Shown piece after piece: positions 23,426 to 31,867 of a stretch of 64,000 bases of DNA (position 1 is its first letter; each line of letters begins with the position of its first letter). A program made the translations under genes and the position numbers. Below the pieces are notes generated by a model that was not told the origin of the DNA, made no database searches, and worked only from the letters and a program-made list of their open reading frames with translations. Source of the stretch: Pseudomonadota bacterium (GTDB lineage: Bacteria; Pseudomonadota; Gammaproteobacteria; Burkholderiales; Thiobacillaceae); the NCBI GenBank assembly GCA_029558905.1, contig JAKQCX010000027.1:1-64000 (forward strand), in the 5' to 3' direction.

Positions 23426-24541
23426 ATGGGTCATGGGAGCATGCGCGCTATGCTGATCGCACTCGTTGCCGCGACCCTGGTGGCCTTGCTGGCCGGCCAG
23501 GCCTTACCCAAGGTCATTGCCGCCGCCCCGGCCTTCTGGGCGCACATCGTCCTGGCCATGGGGGTGATGACCCTGATCACCGCCGCCATGCAGCACTTCG
23601 TGCCCGTGCTGGCCCGTACCCGGGGAGCGAGCCCACACATGGCGCGCCTGCCCCTGCTCATGCTTCTGGCGGGCAGCCTGGCCGTGCTCGCCCTGGGGGG
23701 ATGGATAGATTTCTACTGGGTGAGCGTGGCGGCCTTGCTGGGGCTGGTGGGCATGGCGGTGATGGTGGCCTGGATGCTCGACCGGGCGCGCCAGGCGCTG
23801 GGGCGTCCGCATCCCGGTCTCAACTGGTATGGGGCGGCCATGGTCTGCCTGGGTCTGGCCCTGGCGGCGGCCCTCATGATCCCTCTGTTCCCGGACTGGT
23901 ACCATGCCCTGCGGGCCTTTCACCTGCATCTGAACCTCTATGGCTTCGTGGGTCTGACCGCCGTGGGGACGCTGCAGGTCCTCATGCCTACCGCTGCGGG
24001 CCAGGCGGATCCCCAGGCCGCACTGCGTCTGAGGCAGGATCTGAAATGGGCCCTGGGAGGGGCCTTGGCGATCGCCATCGGTCAGGCTGCCTGGCCGGTA
24101 CTCGCCTGGTTGGGCGTGGCCCTGTGGATCTGGGTGATGGGGCGCATGGGCTGGGCCTGGTGGGGTTTGCATCGCGCGCGCATATTGAGCCTGCATGGCG
24201 CCGAACCAGTGCTGGCCGCTGCCTGGCTGGGCTATGTGGCGGCCTTGATCGGTGTGCTCCAGGACCAGGCCAATCCGCTGGCCCAGTTTCTGCCGGCCTT
24301 TCTCATGCCCCTGGTGACCGGCGCTGCGGGGGTGCTGGCTCCGGTCTGGCTCAACCCCGCCCGGCCCGCCAGCCACGCGACGGGACGACAGGCGCTGAAC
24401 CGCTGGGGCAGCGTGCGTGCCGTATTTTTCCTGGTGGCGGGCATTCTGCCCCTGCTTGGCTACCAGTGCGCCGGCATGCCGGCCCTGACGGCCCTGATCT
24501 GGTTCGGCATCCTGTTCGCCGTTTGGCTGTACTACCAATAA
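23426..24541 (+). CDS. Polytopic membrane protein, NnrS-like
   Basis: The 371-residue protein has about 10 to 12 membrane helices, with histidines inside helices at AHIVLAMGVMTL and FHLHLNLYGFVGL, the latter resembling heme- or metal-binding helices of NnrS and oxidase-like proteins. It looks distantly related to the 430-residue protein encoded at 21063-22355 and lies divergent from the hemerythrin gene, so the three probably share a NO or low-oxygen theme. The start is uncertain: ATGs at 23426, 23441 and 23450 are all in frame, and a GGGAG lies between them. A weak FNR-like word CTGA-TTTCGG-TCAA is at 23401-23414. Confidence 0.5.
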   Translation: MGHGSMRAMLIALVAATLVALLAGQALPKVIAAAPAFWAHIVLAMGVMTLITAAMQHFVPVLARTRGASPHMARLPLLMLLAGSLAVLALGGWIDFYWVSVAALLGLVGMAVMVAWMLDRARQALGRPHPGLNWYGAAMVCLGLALAAALMIPLFPDWYHALRAFHLHLNLYGFVGLTAVGTLQVLMPTAAGQADPQAALRLRQDLKWALGGALAIAIGQAAWPVLAWLGVALWIWVMGRMGWAWWGLHRARILSLHGAEPVLAAAWLGYVAALIGVLQDQANPLAQFLPAFLMPLVTGAAGVLAPVWLNPARPASHATGRQALNRWGSVRAVFFLVAGILPLLGYQCAGMPALTALIWFGILFAVWLYYQ

Positions 24542-24641
24542 AGGACCATGGAACCGGATATATCTTCGCCTGTTCGAATGACCTAGCATCTAGGGGTGGC
24601 ATTCACAACCGCGCCTGCGGGCGCACTTTTCGGAGCAAGAC

Positions 24642-25121
24642 ATGAATTGCATGCAACGCAGTGCCTTGGTTGTCTCCCTGACCGCCCTGTTCAGCCTGTC
24701 TGGAGCGGTATATGCGCAAGATGCGGCCCAGGCGGAGGCCGCGCCCGCCCCGGCCCCACAGGCCACGGACGCCATGCCGGATGCGGCGCCCGGCATGATG
24801 CGTGGCAAGGGTGGCATGGGGCCCGGAGGCGGCATGATGGGCATGGGGCCCGGCAAGGATTGTGATCGACCGGGCATGGGCATGGGCATGGGGCCCGGGT
24901 CCGGTAAGATGGGCATGGGCATGGGCATGGGACCTGGAGCCGGCAAAATGGGTATGGGACCCGGCATGATGGGACCCGGAATGGGCATGGGTCCAAACTG
25001 CCAGCGCATGGGTGAGGGCAGGCCCGGATGCGCCATGCATCAGGATCTGGACCGGCGGGTGGGAGACCTGGAAAAGCGTCTGGACATGATGCAGATGATG
25101 ATGAAGATGATGATGAAATAG
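24642..25121 (+). CDS. Secreted Met/Gly-rich protein
   Basis: The 159-residue protein has a signal peptide (about residues 1-25), an Ala/Pro-rich linker, then a low-complexity core (about 51-120) of GMGPG/GKMGMG repeats in which about a third of residues are methionine, and a C-terminal amphipathic heptad-like helix ending in Met-Lys pairs. GGAG lies 6 bases before the ATG at 24642. Methionine-rich periplasmic segments in copper proteins bind Cu(I), so metal binding is a reasonable inference but is not shown. It follows the NnrS-like gene by 100 bases and precedes mutL. I know no family for it. Confidence 0.65.
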   Translation: MNCMQRSALVVSLTALFSLSGAVYAQDAAQAEAAPAPAPQATDAMPDAAPGMMRGKGGMGPGGGMMGMGPGKDCDRPGMGMGMGPGSGKMGMGMGMGPGAGKMGMGPGMMGPGMGMGPNCQRMGEGRPGCAMHQDLDRRVGDLEKRLDMMQMMMKMMMK

Positions 25122-25163
25122 CGCGCCGGAGTGGACACAGGGCGGGTGCTACACTCGCCCGCC

Positions 25164-26984
25164 ATGTCCGTTTCCCGTATCCATCTTCTTCCTGATCTCC
25201 TCGTCTCCCAGATTGCCGCCGGGGAGGTGGTGGACCGACCGGCCGCGGCCCTGAAGGAACTGCTGGAAAACAGCCTGGACGCGGGCGCCCGGGACATCCG
25301 GGTGGAACTGGAAGAGGGTGGCATCCGCCTCATGCGCGTGACCGACGAGGGCGTCGGCATGGGGCCTGGTGACCTGCCCCTGGCCCTGACCCGTCATGCC
25401 ACCAGCAAGATTGCCAGCCTGGAAGACCTGGAACGGGTGGCCAGCCTGGGTTTTCGTGGCGAGGCCCTGGCCAGCATCGCCGCCGTTTCCCGTCTCACCC
25501 TCACCAGCCGTCAGGCCGTGGCCTCACATGCCTGGAGACTGACGGCCCAGGATGGCCAGGTCAGCCAGCCGGAACCCGCAGCCCTGGGCAAGGGCACGGT
25601 GGTGGAGGTGCGGGACCTGTTCTTCAATACCCCGGCGCGGCGCAAGTTTCTCAAGACCCCAGGCACGGAATATGCCCACTGTGACGCTGTCTTCCGCCGT
25701 CTAGCCATCGCCCATCCCGCGTGCGCCTTCACCCTGATCCACCAGGGCAGGGTGGTGCGGCGCTTTCCCGTGCAGGACTGGCAGGCACGCGCCCTGGCGG
25801 TCATGGGGGGGGAGGATGAAAATCCCTTTGCCGCAGCCGCCCGCATCCTGGATGAGCGGGCCGGTCCCCTGCACCTGTTCGGCCTGGCGGGACTGCCGGC
25901 CTATTCCCGGGCCGGTCGGGATGCCCAGTACCTGTTCGTCAATGCCCGCTTCGTGCGGGACAAGCTGCTGAATCATGCCGTGCGAGAGGCCTACCGGGAC
26001 GTGCTGCACCACGAGCGCCATCCGGCCTACGTGCTGTTCCTGGAGCTACCGTCGGAAGGCGTGGACGTCAACGTGCACCCGGCCAAGACCGAGGTACGTT
26101 TCCGGGATGGACGGAGCGTACATCAGTTCGTCCTGCATGCCTTGGAACGGATCTTGGGACGGCCTGCCATGGACCTGTCCGGTGATCCACCCATCGCACA
26201 CGCTTCGGTACGTGCCCTGGACCGGGCCTGGCAGCCCCCTCTCCGGGAAGCTGGCTCCCCGGTCCAGCAACGGCCCGGACAACAGGCGGGCATGGCGCAG
26301 GTTGGCGAACCGTCCGCGTATTACGCGGTCGTGGCCGGGGCCCTTGCGGAGGTCGGCCTGCCGGTCCCGGCGGAAGCCGAGGAGCCCGAGGCTCTGCGGA
26401 TACCGCCACTGGGCTACGCCCTGGCCCAGCTGGCGGGAATCTATATCCTGGCCAGGAATACCCACGGCCTGGTGGTGGTGGACATGCACGCGGCGCACGA
26501 ACGCATTCTGTACGAACGCCTGAAGACCGCCCTCGAACGGCGCCGGCTGGCCAGTCAGCCCCTGCTCATCCCGGTGGTGTTCACCGCCACGCCCCTGGAA
26601 ATCAGCACGGCGGCAGAGGCCGGCCCTGCCCTGGCGGATCTGGGCTTCGAGATCCACGCCGTCTCGCCCACCCACCTGGCCCTGCGGGCAATGCCCGGTA
26701 TGCTGGACCAGGGCGCGGGGGAAACCCTGGCGCGCGAAGTGTTGAAAGAGATGGCGGAATTCGGTATTTCAGCAGCCCTGAGCGCGCGCCGCGACGAACT
26801 GCTGGCCACCCTGGCCTGTCATGGCGCGGTGCGCGCCAACCGTCGTCTGAGTGTGCCCGAGATGAATGCCCTGCTGCGGGACATGGAGGCCACGGCCCGT
26901 GCAGATCAATGCAATCATGGCCGGCCTACCTGGCTCCAGCTGACCTTGGCCGACCTGGACAAGATGTTCATGCGAGGAAAGTGA
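25164..26984 (+). CDS. mutL: MutL, DNA mismatch repair protein
   Basis: The 606-residue protein has the GHKL ATPase motifs KELLEN (31-36), DEGVGM (61-66) and GFRGEAL (96-102), a transducer domain to about 330, a linker rich in Pro/Gln, and a C-terminal dimer domain. The C-terminal part contains DMHAAHERILYE (440-451), which fits the D-x-H-A-x2-E-x4-E endonuclease motif, and a CNHGRP-type motif near the end. It should therefore nick DNA itself, as in bacteria without MutH. I start at ATG 25164; the frame opens at 25131 but that N-terminus is unconserved. A TACACT hexamer 8 bases before the ATG and the lack of a Shine-Dalgarno sequence suggest a leaderless transcript. Confidence 0.95.
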   Translation: MSVSRIHLLPDLLVSQIAAGEVVDRPAAALKELLENSLDAGARDIRVELEEGGIRLMRVTDEGVGMGPGDLPLALTRHATSKIASLEDLERVASLGFRGEALASIAAVSRLTLTSRQAVASHAWRLTAQDGQVSQPEPAALGKGTVVEVRDLFFNTPARRKFLKTPGTEYAHCDAVFRRLAIAHPACAFTLIHQGRVVRRFPVQDWQARALAVMGGEDENPFAAAARILDERAGPLHLFGLAGLPAYSRAGRDAQYLFVNARFVRDKLLNHAVREAYRDVLHHERHPAYVLFLELPSEGVDVNVHPAKTEVRFRDGRSVHQFVLHALERILGRPAMDLSGDPPIAHASVRALDRAWQPPLREAGSPVQQRPGQQAGMAQVGEPSAYYAVVAGALAEVGLPVPAEAEEPEALRIPPLGYALAQLAGIYILARNTHGLVVVDMHAAHERILYERLKTALERRRLASQPLLIPVVFTATPLEISTAAEAGPALADLGFEIHAVSPTHLALRAMPGMLDQGAGETLAREVLKEMAEFGISAALSARRDELLATLACHGAVRANRRLSVPEMNALLRDMEATARADQCNHGRPTWLQLTLADLDKMFMRGK

Positions 26985-27397
26985 TGTCCGAAAAAGCCGC
27001 ACCCAAACCCTTTCCCATTCCCGTCAAGCCCGCGCTGGCCGAACGCAGCCCCGAGGACGAACTGGCCTCATCCTGCGCCAGTGGAGAGCCCTATGCCCTC
27101 ATGGTGCTGGGGGACTCCATGCTGCCTGAGTTCGAGGAGGGGGAGATCATCGTCGTGGAGCCGGAAGGAGTGGCGCGGGATGGCTCCTATGTCATCGCTT
27201 ATCTGCCGGACGTGGAAAAGGAGGATGAGCGCTACATCTTTCGTCAGCTGGTGCGGCATGCGGAGGGCTGGATGCTCAAACCCCTCAATCCCCTATACCC
27301 CAACATTCCCATCGACGGCATCCTCTCCGTGGTGAAGGGGGTGGTGATCATGAAGAAAAAACCCGGCCGCCGCCGGGCCATGAAGGAGTACACCTGA
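26984..27397 (+). CDS. LexA/S24-fold protein without the catalytic lysine
   Basis: The 137-residue protein is a stand-alone peptidase S24-like domain: the Ser loop GDSM (Ser45) is intact, but in the strand that should carry the general base (usual form VKRL) the sequence is FRQL, with Arg87 in place of Lys. There is no DNA-binding helix-turn-helix. It is therefore probably not a self-cleaving repressor; it may be a regulatory or protein-interaction module. Its ATG overlaps the mutL stop by one base (TGATG) with AGGA upstream, so it is translated together with mutL. The basic C-terminus (KKKPGRRR) overlaps a terminator used by the opposite-strand gene. Confidence 0.75.
   Translation: MSEKAAPKPFPIPVKPALAERSPEDELASSCASGEPYALMVLGDSMLPEFEEGEIIVVEPEGVARDGSYVIAYLPDVEKEDERYIFRQLVRHAEGWMLKPLNPLYPNIPIDGILSVVKGVVIMKKKPGRRRAMKEYT
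27356..27377 (-). terminator. Rho-independent terminator of ypjD inside the opposing gene
   Basis: On the minus strand CCCGGC-GGCG-GCCGGG forms a 6-bp stem followed by six T residues, 35 bases after the ypjD stop. It lies within the last codons of the S24-like gene on the plus strand, where it encodes the Lys/Pro/Gly/Arg tail. Confidence 0.7.
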
Positions 27398-27411
27398 GCC
27401 GGCAGGCCAGG

Positions 27412-28203
27412 TCAGCGCCCGAGGATGACTTCCAGGACGAATTTCACTCCGGCGTAGGCCAGTACCAGACTGGTGAAGCCGGCCAGGGTCCAGGAGATGG
27501 CGGTGCGTCCGCGCCAGCCATAGATGTGCCGACCGCCGAGCAGGGCGGCGAAGATCAGCCAGGCGGCGAAGCCGAATACGCTCATGTGGTTGAAGGGCAC
27601 GGGCTTGCCGAAGATTTCCTGGGAAAAGCCGATACCGGAGACGACCGTCAGGGTAAGCAGCACGAAGCCGGCCTGGATGATGCGGAAGAGGAGTTTTTCC
27701 AGGGTCAGCAGGGGGGGCAGGCCCGCCAGCATCCTGGGGGGCACGGCCTGGTGCAGGTGCTTCTCCGCCAGGGCGATGAGGATGGCGTGCAGGGCGGCGA
27801 TGCTGAGCAGGCTGTAGGCGGCAAAGGCCACCAACAGGTGCCAGTGGAACAGCGGGGCATCCGTATGTGCCAGGGGCGGACCCGGTGGCATGAGGATCTC
27901 CAGCAGCACGCTCGATCCCGCCAGGGCCAGCACGAAACCCAGCACACCGGCCAAATGATAGCGCCAGGCGGCGGTGGTATAGGTGAGTACCGTGAGGGCC
28001 GAGACGGCGGACAGGGATACGGCGAAGCCCAGGTGCAGGCCATCCTCGCCCAGGATGTCACGGTGCAGCAGGAAGAGATGGGGGACCAGGGGTACGATGG
28101 GCAGCAGGCGTGGCAGCCAGCCGGTCCGACAGCATCCGGGCAGTCCGGGCCAGAACCAGATGGCCAGGCCGAAGTAAGCGATGATGCAGATGGCCTCTAG
28201 CAT
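27412..28203 (-). CDS. ypjD: YpjD, CcsA/cytochrome c assembly-like membrane protein
   Basis: The 263-residue protein has eight predicted membrane helices and the cytochrome c assembly (CcsA/CcmC) pattern, with histidines in FHWHLLVAF and NHMSVFGFAAWL that could bind heme. It is divergent from ffh, as ypjD is in many proteobacteria, and this conserved position supports the name. Its function is unknown; it is not needed for the classical Ccm route and may act in heme handling. The start ATG is at 28203, 70 bases from the ffh start, so the two promoters share this gap. Confidence 0.85.
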   Translation of the reverse strand: MLEAICIIAYFGLAIWFWPGLPGCCRTGWLPRLLPIVPLVPHLFLLHRDILGEDGLHLGFAVSLSAVSALTVLTYTTAAWRYHLAGVLGFVLALAGSSVLLEILMPPGPPLAHTDAPLFHWHLLVAFAAYSLLSIAALHAILIALAEKHLHQAVPPRMLAGLPPLLTLEKLLFRIIQAGFVLLTLTVVSGIGFSQEIFGKPVPFNHMSVFGFAAWLIFAALLGGRHIYGWRGRTAISWTLAGFTSLVLAYAGVKFVLEVILGR

Positions 28204-28273
28204 GACGGGCGCTGGGTCCCCCCGAGTTTGGGTTTGTTAGACTCCGCGAGTTTATAGCAACTCCCTGCCCACC

Positions 28274-29626
28274 ATGTTCGAGAATCTGAGCGACCGCCTT
28301 GCCCGCGTAGTCAAGAACCTGCGCGGCCAGGGCCGCCTCACAGAGGTCAATATCCAGGATGCCCTGCGAGAGGTGCGCGTGGCCTTGCTGGAGGCCGATG
28401 TGGCCCTGCCCGTGGTGCGCGACTTCATCGCCCGGGTAAAGGAGCGGGCCATGGGGCAGGAAGTCCTGCAGAGCCTCACCCCGGGGCAGCAGCTCATCGG
28501 TGTGGTGCACAAGGAGCTGACCCACCTCATGGGGGACCAGGCCGCGCCACTGTCCTTTGCCACCCGGCCTCCGGCGGTGTTCCTCATGGCGGGTCTGCAG
28601 GGCGCCGGCAAGACCACATCCACCGGCAAGCTGGCACGCGTGGTCCGCGAGACGGGCAGGAAGAGGATCCTGGTGGTGAGCTGTGACGTGTACCGTCCCG
28701 CTGCCATCGATCAACTGCGAACCGTGGCGGGCCAGGCGGAGGTGGACTTCTTTCCTTCCTCCGGCGAGCAGAAGCCCGCGGACATCGCCCGCGCCGCCCT
28801 GGATCATGCCCGGCGCCATCTCTATGACGTGCTCATCGTGGATACCGCCGGGCGGCTGCACGTGGATGAGGCCATGATGGCGGAGATCAGGGCCCTGCAC
28901 GCCTTGCTGAATCCGGTGGAGACCCTGTTCGTGGTGGATGCCATGCAGGGTCAGGACGCGGTGAACACCGCCAAGGCCTTTGGCGACGCCCTGCCCCTGA
29001 CGGGCGTGATCCTCACCAAGCTGGATGGCGATGCCCGCGGCGGCGCGGCCCTCTCGGTGCGCCACATCACCGGCAAGCCCATCAAGCTGGTAGGGGTGGG
29101 AGAAAAGCTCACGGGCATCGAGGTGTTCCACCCGGAACGCATGGCCAGCCGGGTGCTGGGCATGGGGGATGTGCTCTCCCTCATCGAGGAGGCCCAGCGC
29201 ACGGTGGATCAGGCCGAGGCCCTGAAGGCGGTACAGAAGCTCAAGAGCGGCAAGGGCTTCGACCTGGAAGACTTCCTCTCGCAGATGCAGCAGATGAAGA
29301 AGATGGGCGGCCTGGGCGGCCTCATGGACAAGCTGCCCGGGGCAGGCCAGATCGCGGCGGCCGATCTGGCCAGGGGCGAGAAGGAGATGCGCCGCATCGA
29401 GGCCATCATCCACGGCATGACACCGGAGGAGCGCCGTCGTCCCGATATCCTCAAGGCCAGCCGCAAGCGTCGCATCGCGGCCGGCTCCGGGGTCCAGGTG
29501 CAGGATGTGAACCGCCTGTTGAACCAGTTCGAACAGGCCCGCAAGATGATGAAGATGATGGGCAAGGGTGGTGGTCTGGCCAAGATGATGCGGGGCATGA
29601 AGGGCATGTTGCCCGGCATGCGCTGA
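28274..29626 (+). CDS. ffh: Ffh, signal recognition particle protein
   Basis: The 450-residue GTPase has the N domain (1-90), the G domain with GLQGAGKTT (107-115), DTAGR and TKLDGDARGG, and a methionine-rich M domain (from about 325) ending in KMMRGMKGMLPGMR. It binds 4.5S RNA and signal sequences of membrane proteins and delivers ribosomes to FtsY. A possible promoter is TTGGGT with TTATAG 18 bases apart at about 28228-28257. The gene leads the ffh-rpsP-rimM-trmD-rplS block. Confidence 0.97.
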   Translation: MFENLSDRLARVVKNLRGQGRLTEVNIQDALREVRVALLEADVALPVVRDFIARVKERAMGQEVLQSLTPGQQLIGVVHKELTHLMGDQAAPLSFATRPPAVFLMAGLQGAGKTTSTGKLARVVRETGRKRILVVSCDVYRPAAIDQLRTVAGQAEVDFFPSSGEQKPADIARAALDHARRHLYDVLIVDTAGRLHVDEAMMAEIRALHALLNPVETLFVVDAMQGQDAVNTAKAFGDALPLTGVILTKLDGDARGGAALSVRHITGKPIKLVGVGEKLTGIEVFHPERMASRVLGMGDVLSLIEEAQRTVDQAEALKAVQKLKSGKGFDLEDFLSQMQQMKKMGGLGGLMDKLPGAGQIAAADLARGEKEMRRIEAIIHGMTPEERRRPDILKASRKRRIAAGSGVQVQDVNRLLNQFEQARKMMKMMGKGGGLAKMMRGMKGMLPGMR

Positions 29627-29654
29627 TCGTCGGCAGAACAATGGCTTGAAGTGC

Positions 29655-29683
29655 TTGGAATGGCGGTGGGCTTGGCGTACAAT
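29655..29683 (+). promoter_or_regulatory. Sigma-70 promoter of the rpsP operon
   Basis: TTGGAA (29655-29660) and TACAAT (29678-29683) are separated by exactly 17 bases, a good housekeeping promoter. It drives rpsP-rimM-trmD-rplS and leaves a leader of about 70 bases containing a GCGGCCTTCCGGCCGC inverted repeat. Confidence 0.75.
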
Positions 29684-29760
29684 GCGCGGCCTTCCGGCCG
29701 CTGGGTGCGAGCCACCTTTGTGTGTACGCCGGTAACCGTACTCTAGAGGACTGCAACACC

Positions 29761-30009
29761 ATGGTGACCATTCGTCTCGCCCGCGGCGGCTCCAAGAAGA
29801 ATCCCTTCTACAACATCGTCGTGGCGGATTCCCGCAGCCGCCGTGATGGCCGCTTCGTCGAGCGTATCGGCTTTTACAACCCCGTGGCCCGGGGTGGCGC
29901 CGAAACCCTGCGCCTGGCCCAGGATCGGCTGACTTACTGGCAGGGTGTGGGCGCTCGGATGTCCGACACCGTTGCCCGCATCGTGCGTGGACAGAAGCCC
30001 ACTGCCTGA
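29761..30009 (+). CDS. rpsP: Ribosomal protein bS16
   Basis: The 82-residue protein starts [20 protein letters not shown] and contains [13 protein letters not shown], the standard bS16 sequence. It stabilises the 5' domain of 16S rRNA in the small subunit. I start at ATG 29761; the frame is open to 29722 but the N-terminus above is the family start. It leads the conserved rpsP-rimM-trmD-rplS operon with its own promoter. Confidence 0.97.
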   Translation: MVTIRLARGGSKKNPFYNIVVADSRSRRDGRFVERIGFYNPVARGGAETLRLAQDRLTYWQGVGARMSDTVARIVRGQKPTA

Positions 30010-30025
30010 CGCGGAACGGGTCGTG

Positions 30026-30526
30026 ATGGGGCGGGTGACCGCCCCCTATGCCGTCCAGGGCTGGATCCGGATCCAGCCTTACACGTCCACGCCGGGCAGC
30101 CTGCTGGATTACGGGTTCTGGTGGCTGGGCCCGGCTGATACGGGTTGCGGCTGGCGTCGATACCAGGTCCTGGCAGGCAGGGTTCACCGCCATGGCCTGC
30201 TGGCGCAATTGGCGGACGTGCGGGACCGAACCGCGGCGCAGGCCCTGCAGGGGATGGACGTGGCCGTGGACCGCGCGGAATTTCCGGGCACCGATGCGGA
30301 CGAGTATTACTGGGACGACCTCATCGGTCTGGAGGTGGTGAACGTCCAGGGTATGGTCCTGGGCGAGGTGGCGGGTCTGCTGGAAACCGGCGCCCATGAT
30401 GTGTTGCGGGTGGGGCATGCGCGCGGCGAGCGCTTGATCCCCTTCGTGCATGCCTATGTACGGGAGGTGGATCGGCCGGGCCGGCGCATCCTGGTGGAGT
30501 GGGACGCGAACTGGGACCAGGACTGA
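30026..30526 (+). CDS. rimM: RimM, 16S rRNA processing protein
   Basis: The 166-residue protein has the RimM N-terminal beta-barrel (MGRVTAPYAVQGWIRIQPY) and the C-terminal PRC-like barrel with YYWDDLIGLEVVN. It assists 30S head assembly, in the bS16/uS19 region. The start is uncertain: the ATG at 30026 follows a GTG at 30023 and GGAA lies 6-9 bases upstream; either start is 14-17 bases after the rpsP stop. The stop is 12 bases before trmD. Confidence 0.93.
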   Translation: MGRVTAPYAVQGWIRIQPYTSTPGSLLDYGFWWLGPADTGCGWRRYQVLAGRVHRHGLLAQLADVRDRTAAQALQGMDVAVDRAEFPGTDADEYYWDDLIGLEVVNVQGMVLGEVAGLLETGAHDVLRVGHARGERLIPFVHAYVREVDRPGRRILVEWDANWDQD

Positions 30527-30538
30527 ACGGATGCGGGC

Positions 30539-31342
30539 ATGGTGCCGAGCTACCACGTCATCACCCTGTTTCCGGAGATGTTTAGCGCCTTGAGCCAGTC
30601 CGGTGTGACGGGCAGGGCGATAGACAGGCAGTTGTGTCGGTTGAGATTCTGGGACCCCCGGGATTTCACCCTGGACAGCTACCGTACGGTGGATGACCGG
30701 CCCTTCGGGGGCGGGCCCGGCATGGTGATGCGGGTGGAACCCCTGGATCTGGCCCTGACGGCGGCGAAGACCGTCCTGGAGCGGGAAGGGGTGGCCAGGC
30801 CGCGGCTGGTGCATCTCACGCCCCAGGGGCGGCGGCTGGACCAGGCCATGGTCGAAGGACTCGCCCTGGAGCCAGCCCTGGTGCTGCTGGCGGGGCGTTA
30901 CGAAGGCATCGATGAGCGCCTGTTTGCGCGTCACCCACTGGAAGAGCTTTCCATCGGTGACTATGTGTTGTCCGGCGGGGAGTTGCCCGCCATGGTGGTG
31001 CTCGACGCGGTGATCCGCCAGCTCCCCGGGGCCCTGGGCCACGCGGATTCGGCCCGGGAGGATTCCTTCGCGCAGGGCCTGCTGGACTGCCCGCACTACA
31101 CCCGGCCCGAGGTGTACCTGGGCCTGGAGGTGCCGGTGGTGCTGAAGAGTGGTGACCATGCCGCCATCGCCCGCTGGCGCCTGTGCCAGTCCCTGGCCAG
31201 GACACGCCGGCGCCGACCGGACCTGCTGCGGGGCCGGGCCCTGTCCGGGCTGGAACGCTCCTTGCTGCGGAAGCTGGAGGACGAATTCGGCGATGGGCCG
31301 CAAGACCCGTCGCAAGAAGGAACCCGCTCAGGCGGGGATTGA
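30539..31342 (+). CDS. trmD: TrmD, tRNA (guanine37-N1)-methyltransferase
   Basis: The 267-residue SPOUT methyltransferase has [11 protein letters not shown] (SAM/substrate loop), GRYEGIDER and the trefoil-knot segment [13 protein letters not shown]. It methylates G37 next to the anticodon and prevents frameshifting. The last ~25 residues are polar and repetitive, longer than usual. The start is ATG 30539; an ATG 8 bases upstream is out of frame. It lies between rimM and rplS in the conserved order. Confidence 0.96.
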   Translation: MVPSYHVITLFPEMFSALSQSGVTGRAIDRQLCRLRFWDPRDFTLDSYRTVDDRPFGGGPGMVMRVEPLDLALTAAKTVLEREGVARPRLVHLTPQGRRLDQAMVEGLALEPALVLLAGRYEGIDERLFARHPLEELSIGDYVLSGGELPAMVVLDAVIRQLPGALGHADSAREDSFAQGLLDCPHYTRPEVYLGLEVPVVLKSGDHAAIARWRLCQSLARTRRRRPDLLRGRALSGLERSLLRKLEDEFGDGPQDPSQEGTRSGGD

Positions 31343-31401
31343 GAAACGGCGTCATGTATCCACGGATACCTCGGACGCCCGGAGTGTTGAGGAAAGCGAA
31401 G

Positions 31402-31785
31402 ATGAATCTGATCGAACAGCTGGAAAAAGAAGAAATGGCCCGCCTGACGGCAGGCAAGACCATCCCCGAGTTTGCCCCCGGCGACACCGTGGTGGTGCAG
31501 GTGAAGGTGAAGGAAGGCAACCGGGAGCGTCTCCAGGCCTATGAGGGTGTGGTGATCGCTCGGCGCAACCGGGGCCTGAACTCCGCCTTCACCGTGCGCA
31601 AGATCTCCGCGGGTGAAGGCGTGGAGCGCACCTTCCAGCTCTACTCCCCCCTGGTGGCTGCCATCGAGGTGAAGCGTCGCGGCGATGTGCGCAGGGCCAA
31701 GCTCTACTACCTGCGCCAGCGTTCCGGCAAGTCCGCCCGCATCAAGGAAAAGCTGGACTACACCAAGAAGGTCAGCAAGGACTGA
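31402..31785 (+). CDS. rplS: Ribosomal protein bL19
   Basis: The 127-residue protein begins [15 protein letters not shown] and has [16 protein letters not shown] and the [20 protein letters not shown]-terminus of bL19, which bridges the two ribosomal subunits. The true start is ATG 31402, with GAGGA about 10 bases upstream; the frame extends back to 31183 inside trmD but that part is a shadow. A strong terminator follows. Confidence 0.97.
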   Translation: MNLIEQLEKEEMARLTAGKTIPEFAPGDTVVVQVKVKEGNRERLQAYEGVVIARRNRGLNSAFTVRKISAGEGVERTFQLYSPLVAAIEVKRRGDVRRAKLYYLRQRSGKSARIKEKLDYTKKVSKD

Positions 31786-31804
31786 AGCCCCGCCCCATAC
31801 CCGA

Positions 31805-31837
31805 CAGAAGGCCGCCTGAGGGCGGCCTTCTGCTTTT
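31805..31837 (+). terminator. Rho-independent terminator after rplS
   Basis: A perfect 12-bp stem (CAGAAGGCCGCC with GGCGGCCTTCTG) with a TGAG loop is followed by CTTTT. It lies 20 bases after the rplS stop and also before the convergent TauE/SafE gene on the minus strand. Confidence 0.92.
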
Positions 31838-31867
31838 GGCCCCCGCGCCGTGCATGCGGCCTCCAGC

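Noticed and set aside
28058-31315. Open frame of 1085 codons on the minus strand
   Set aside because: It is antisense to ffh, rpsP, rimM, trmD and rplS, all certain genes. High GC3 in these genes keeps the antisense frame open; its His/Gln/Arg-rich sequence has no family pattern.
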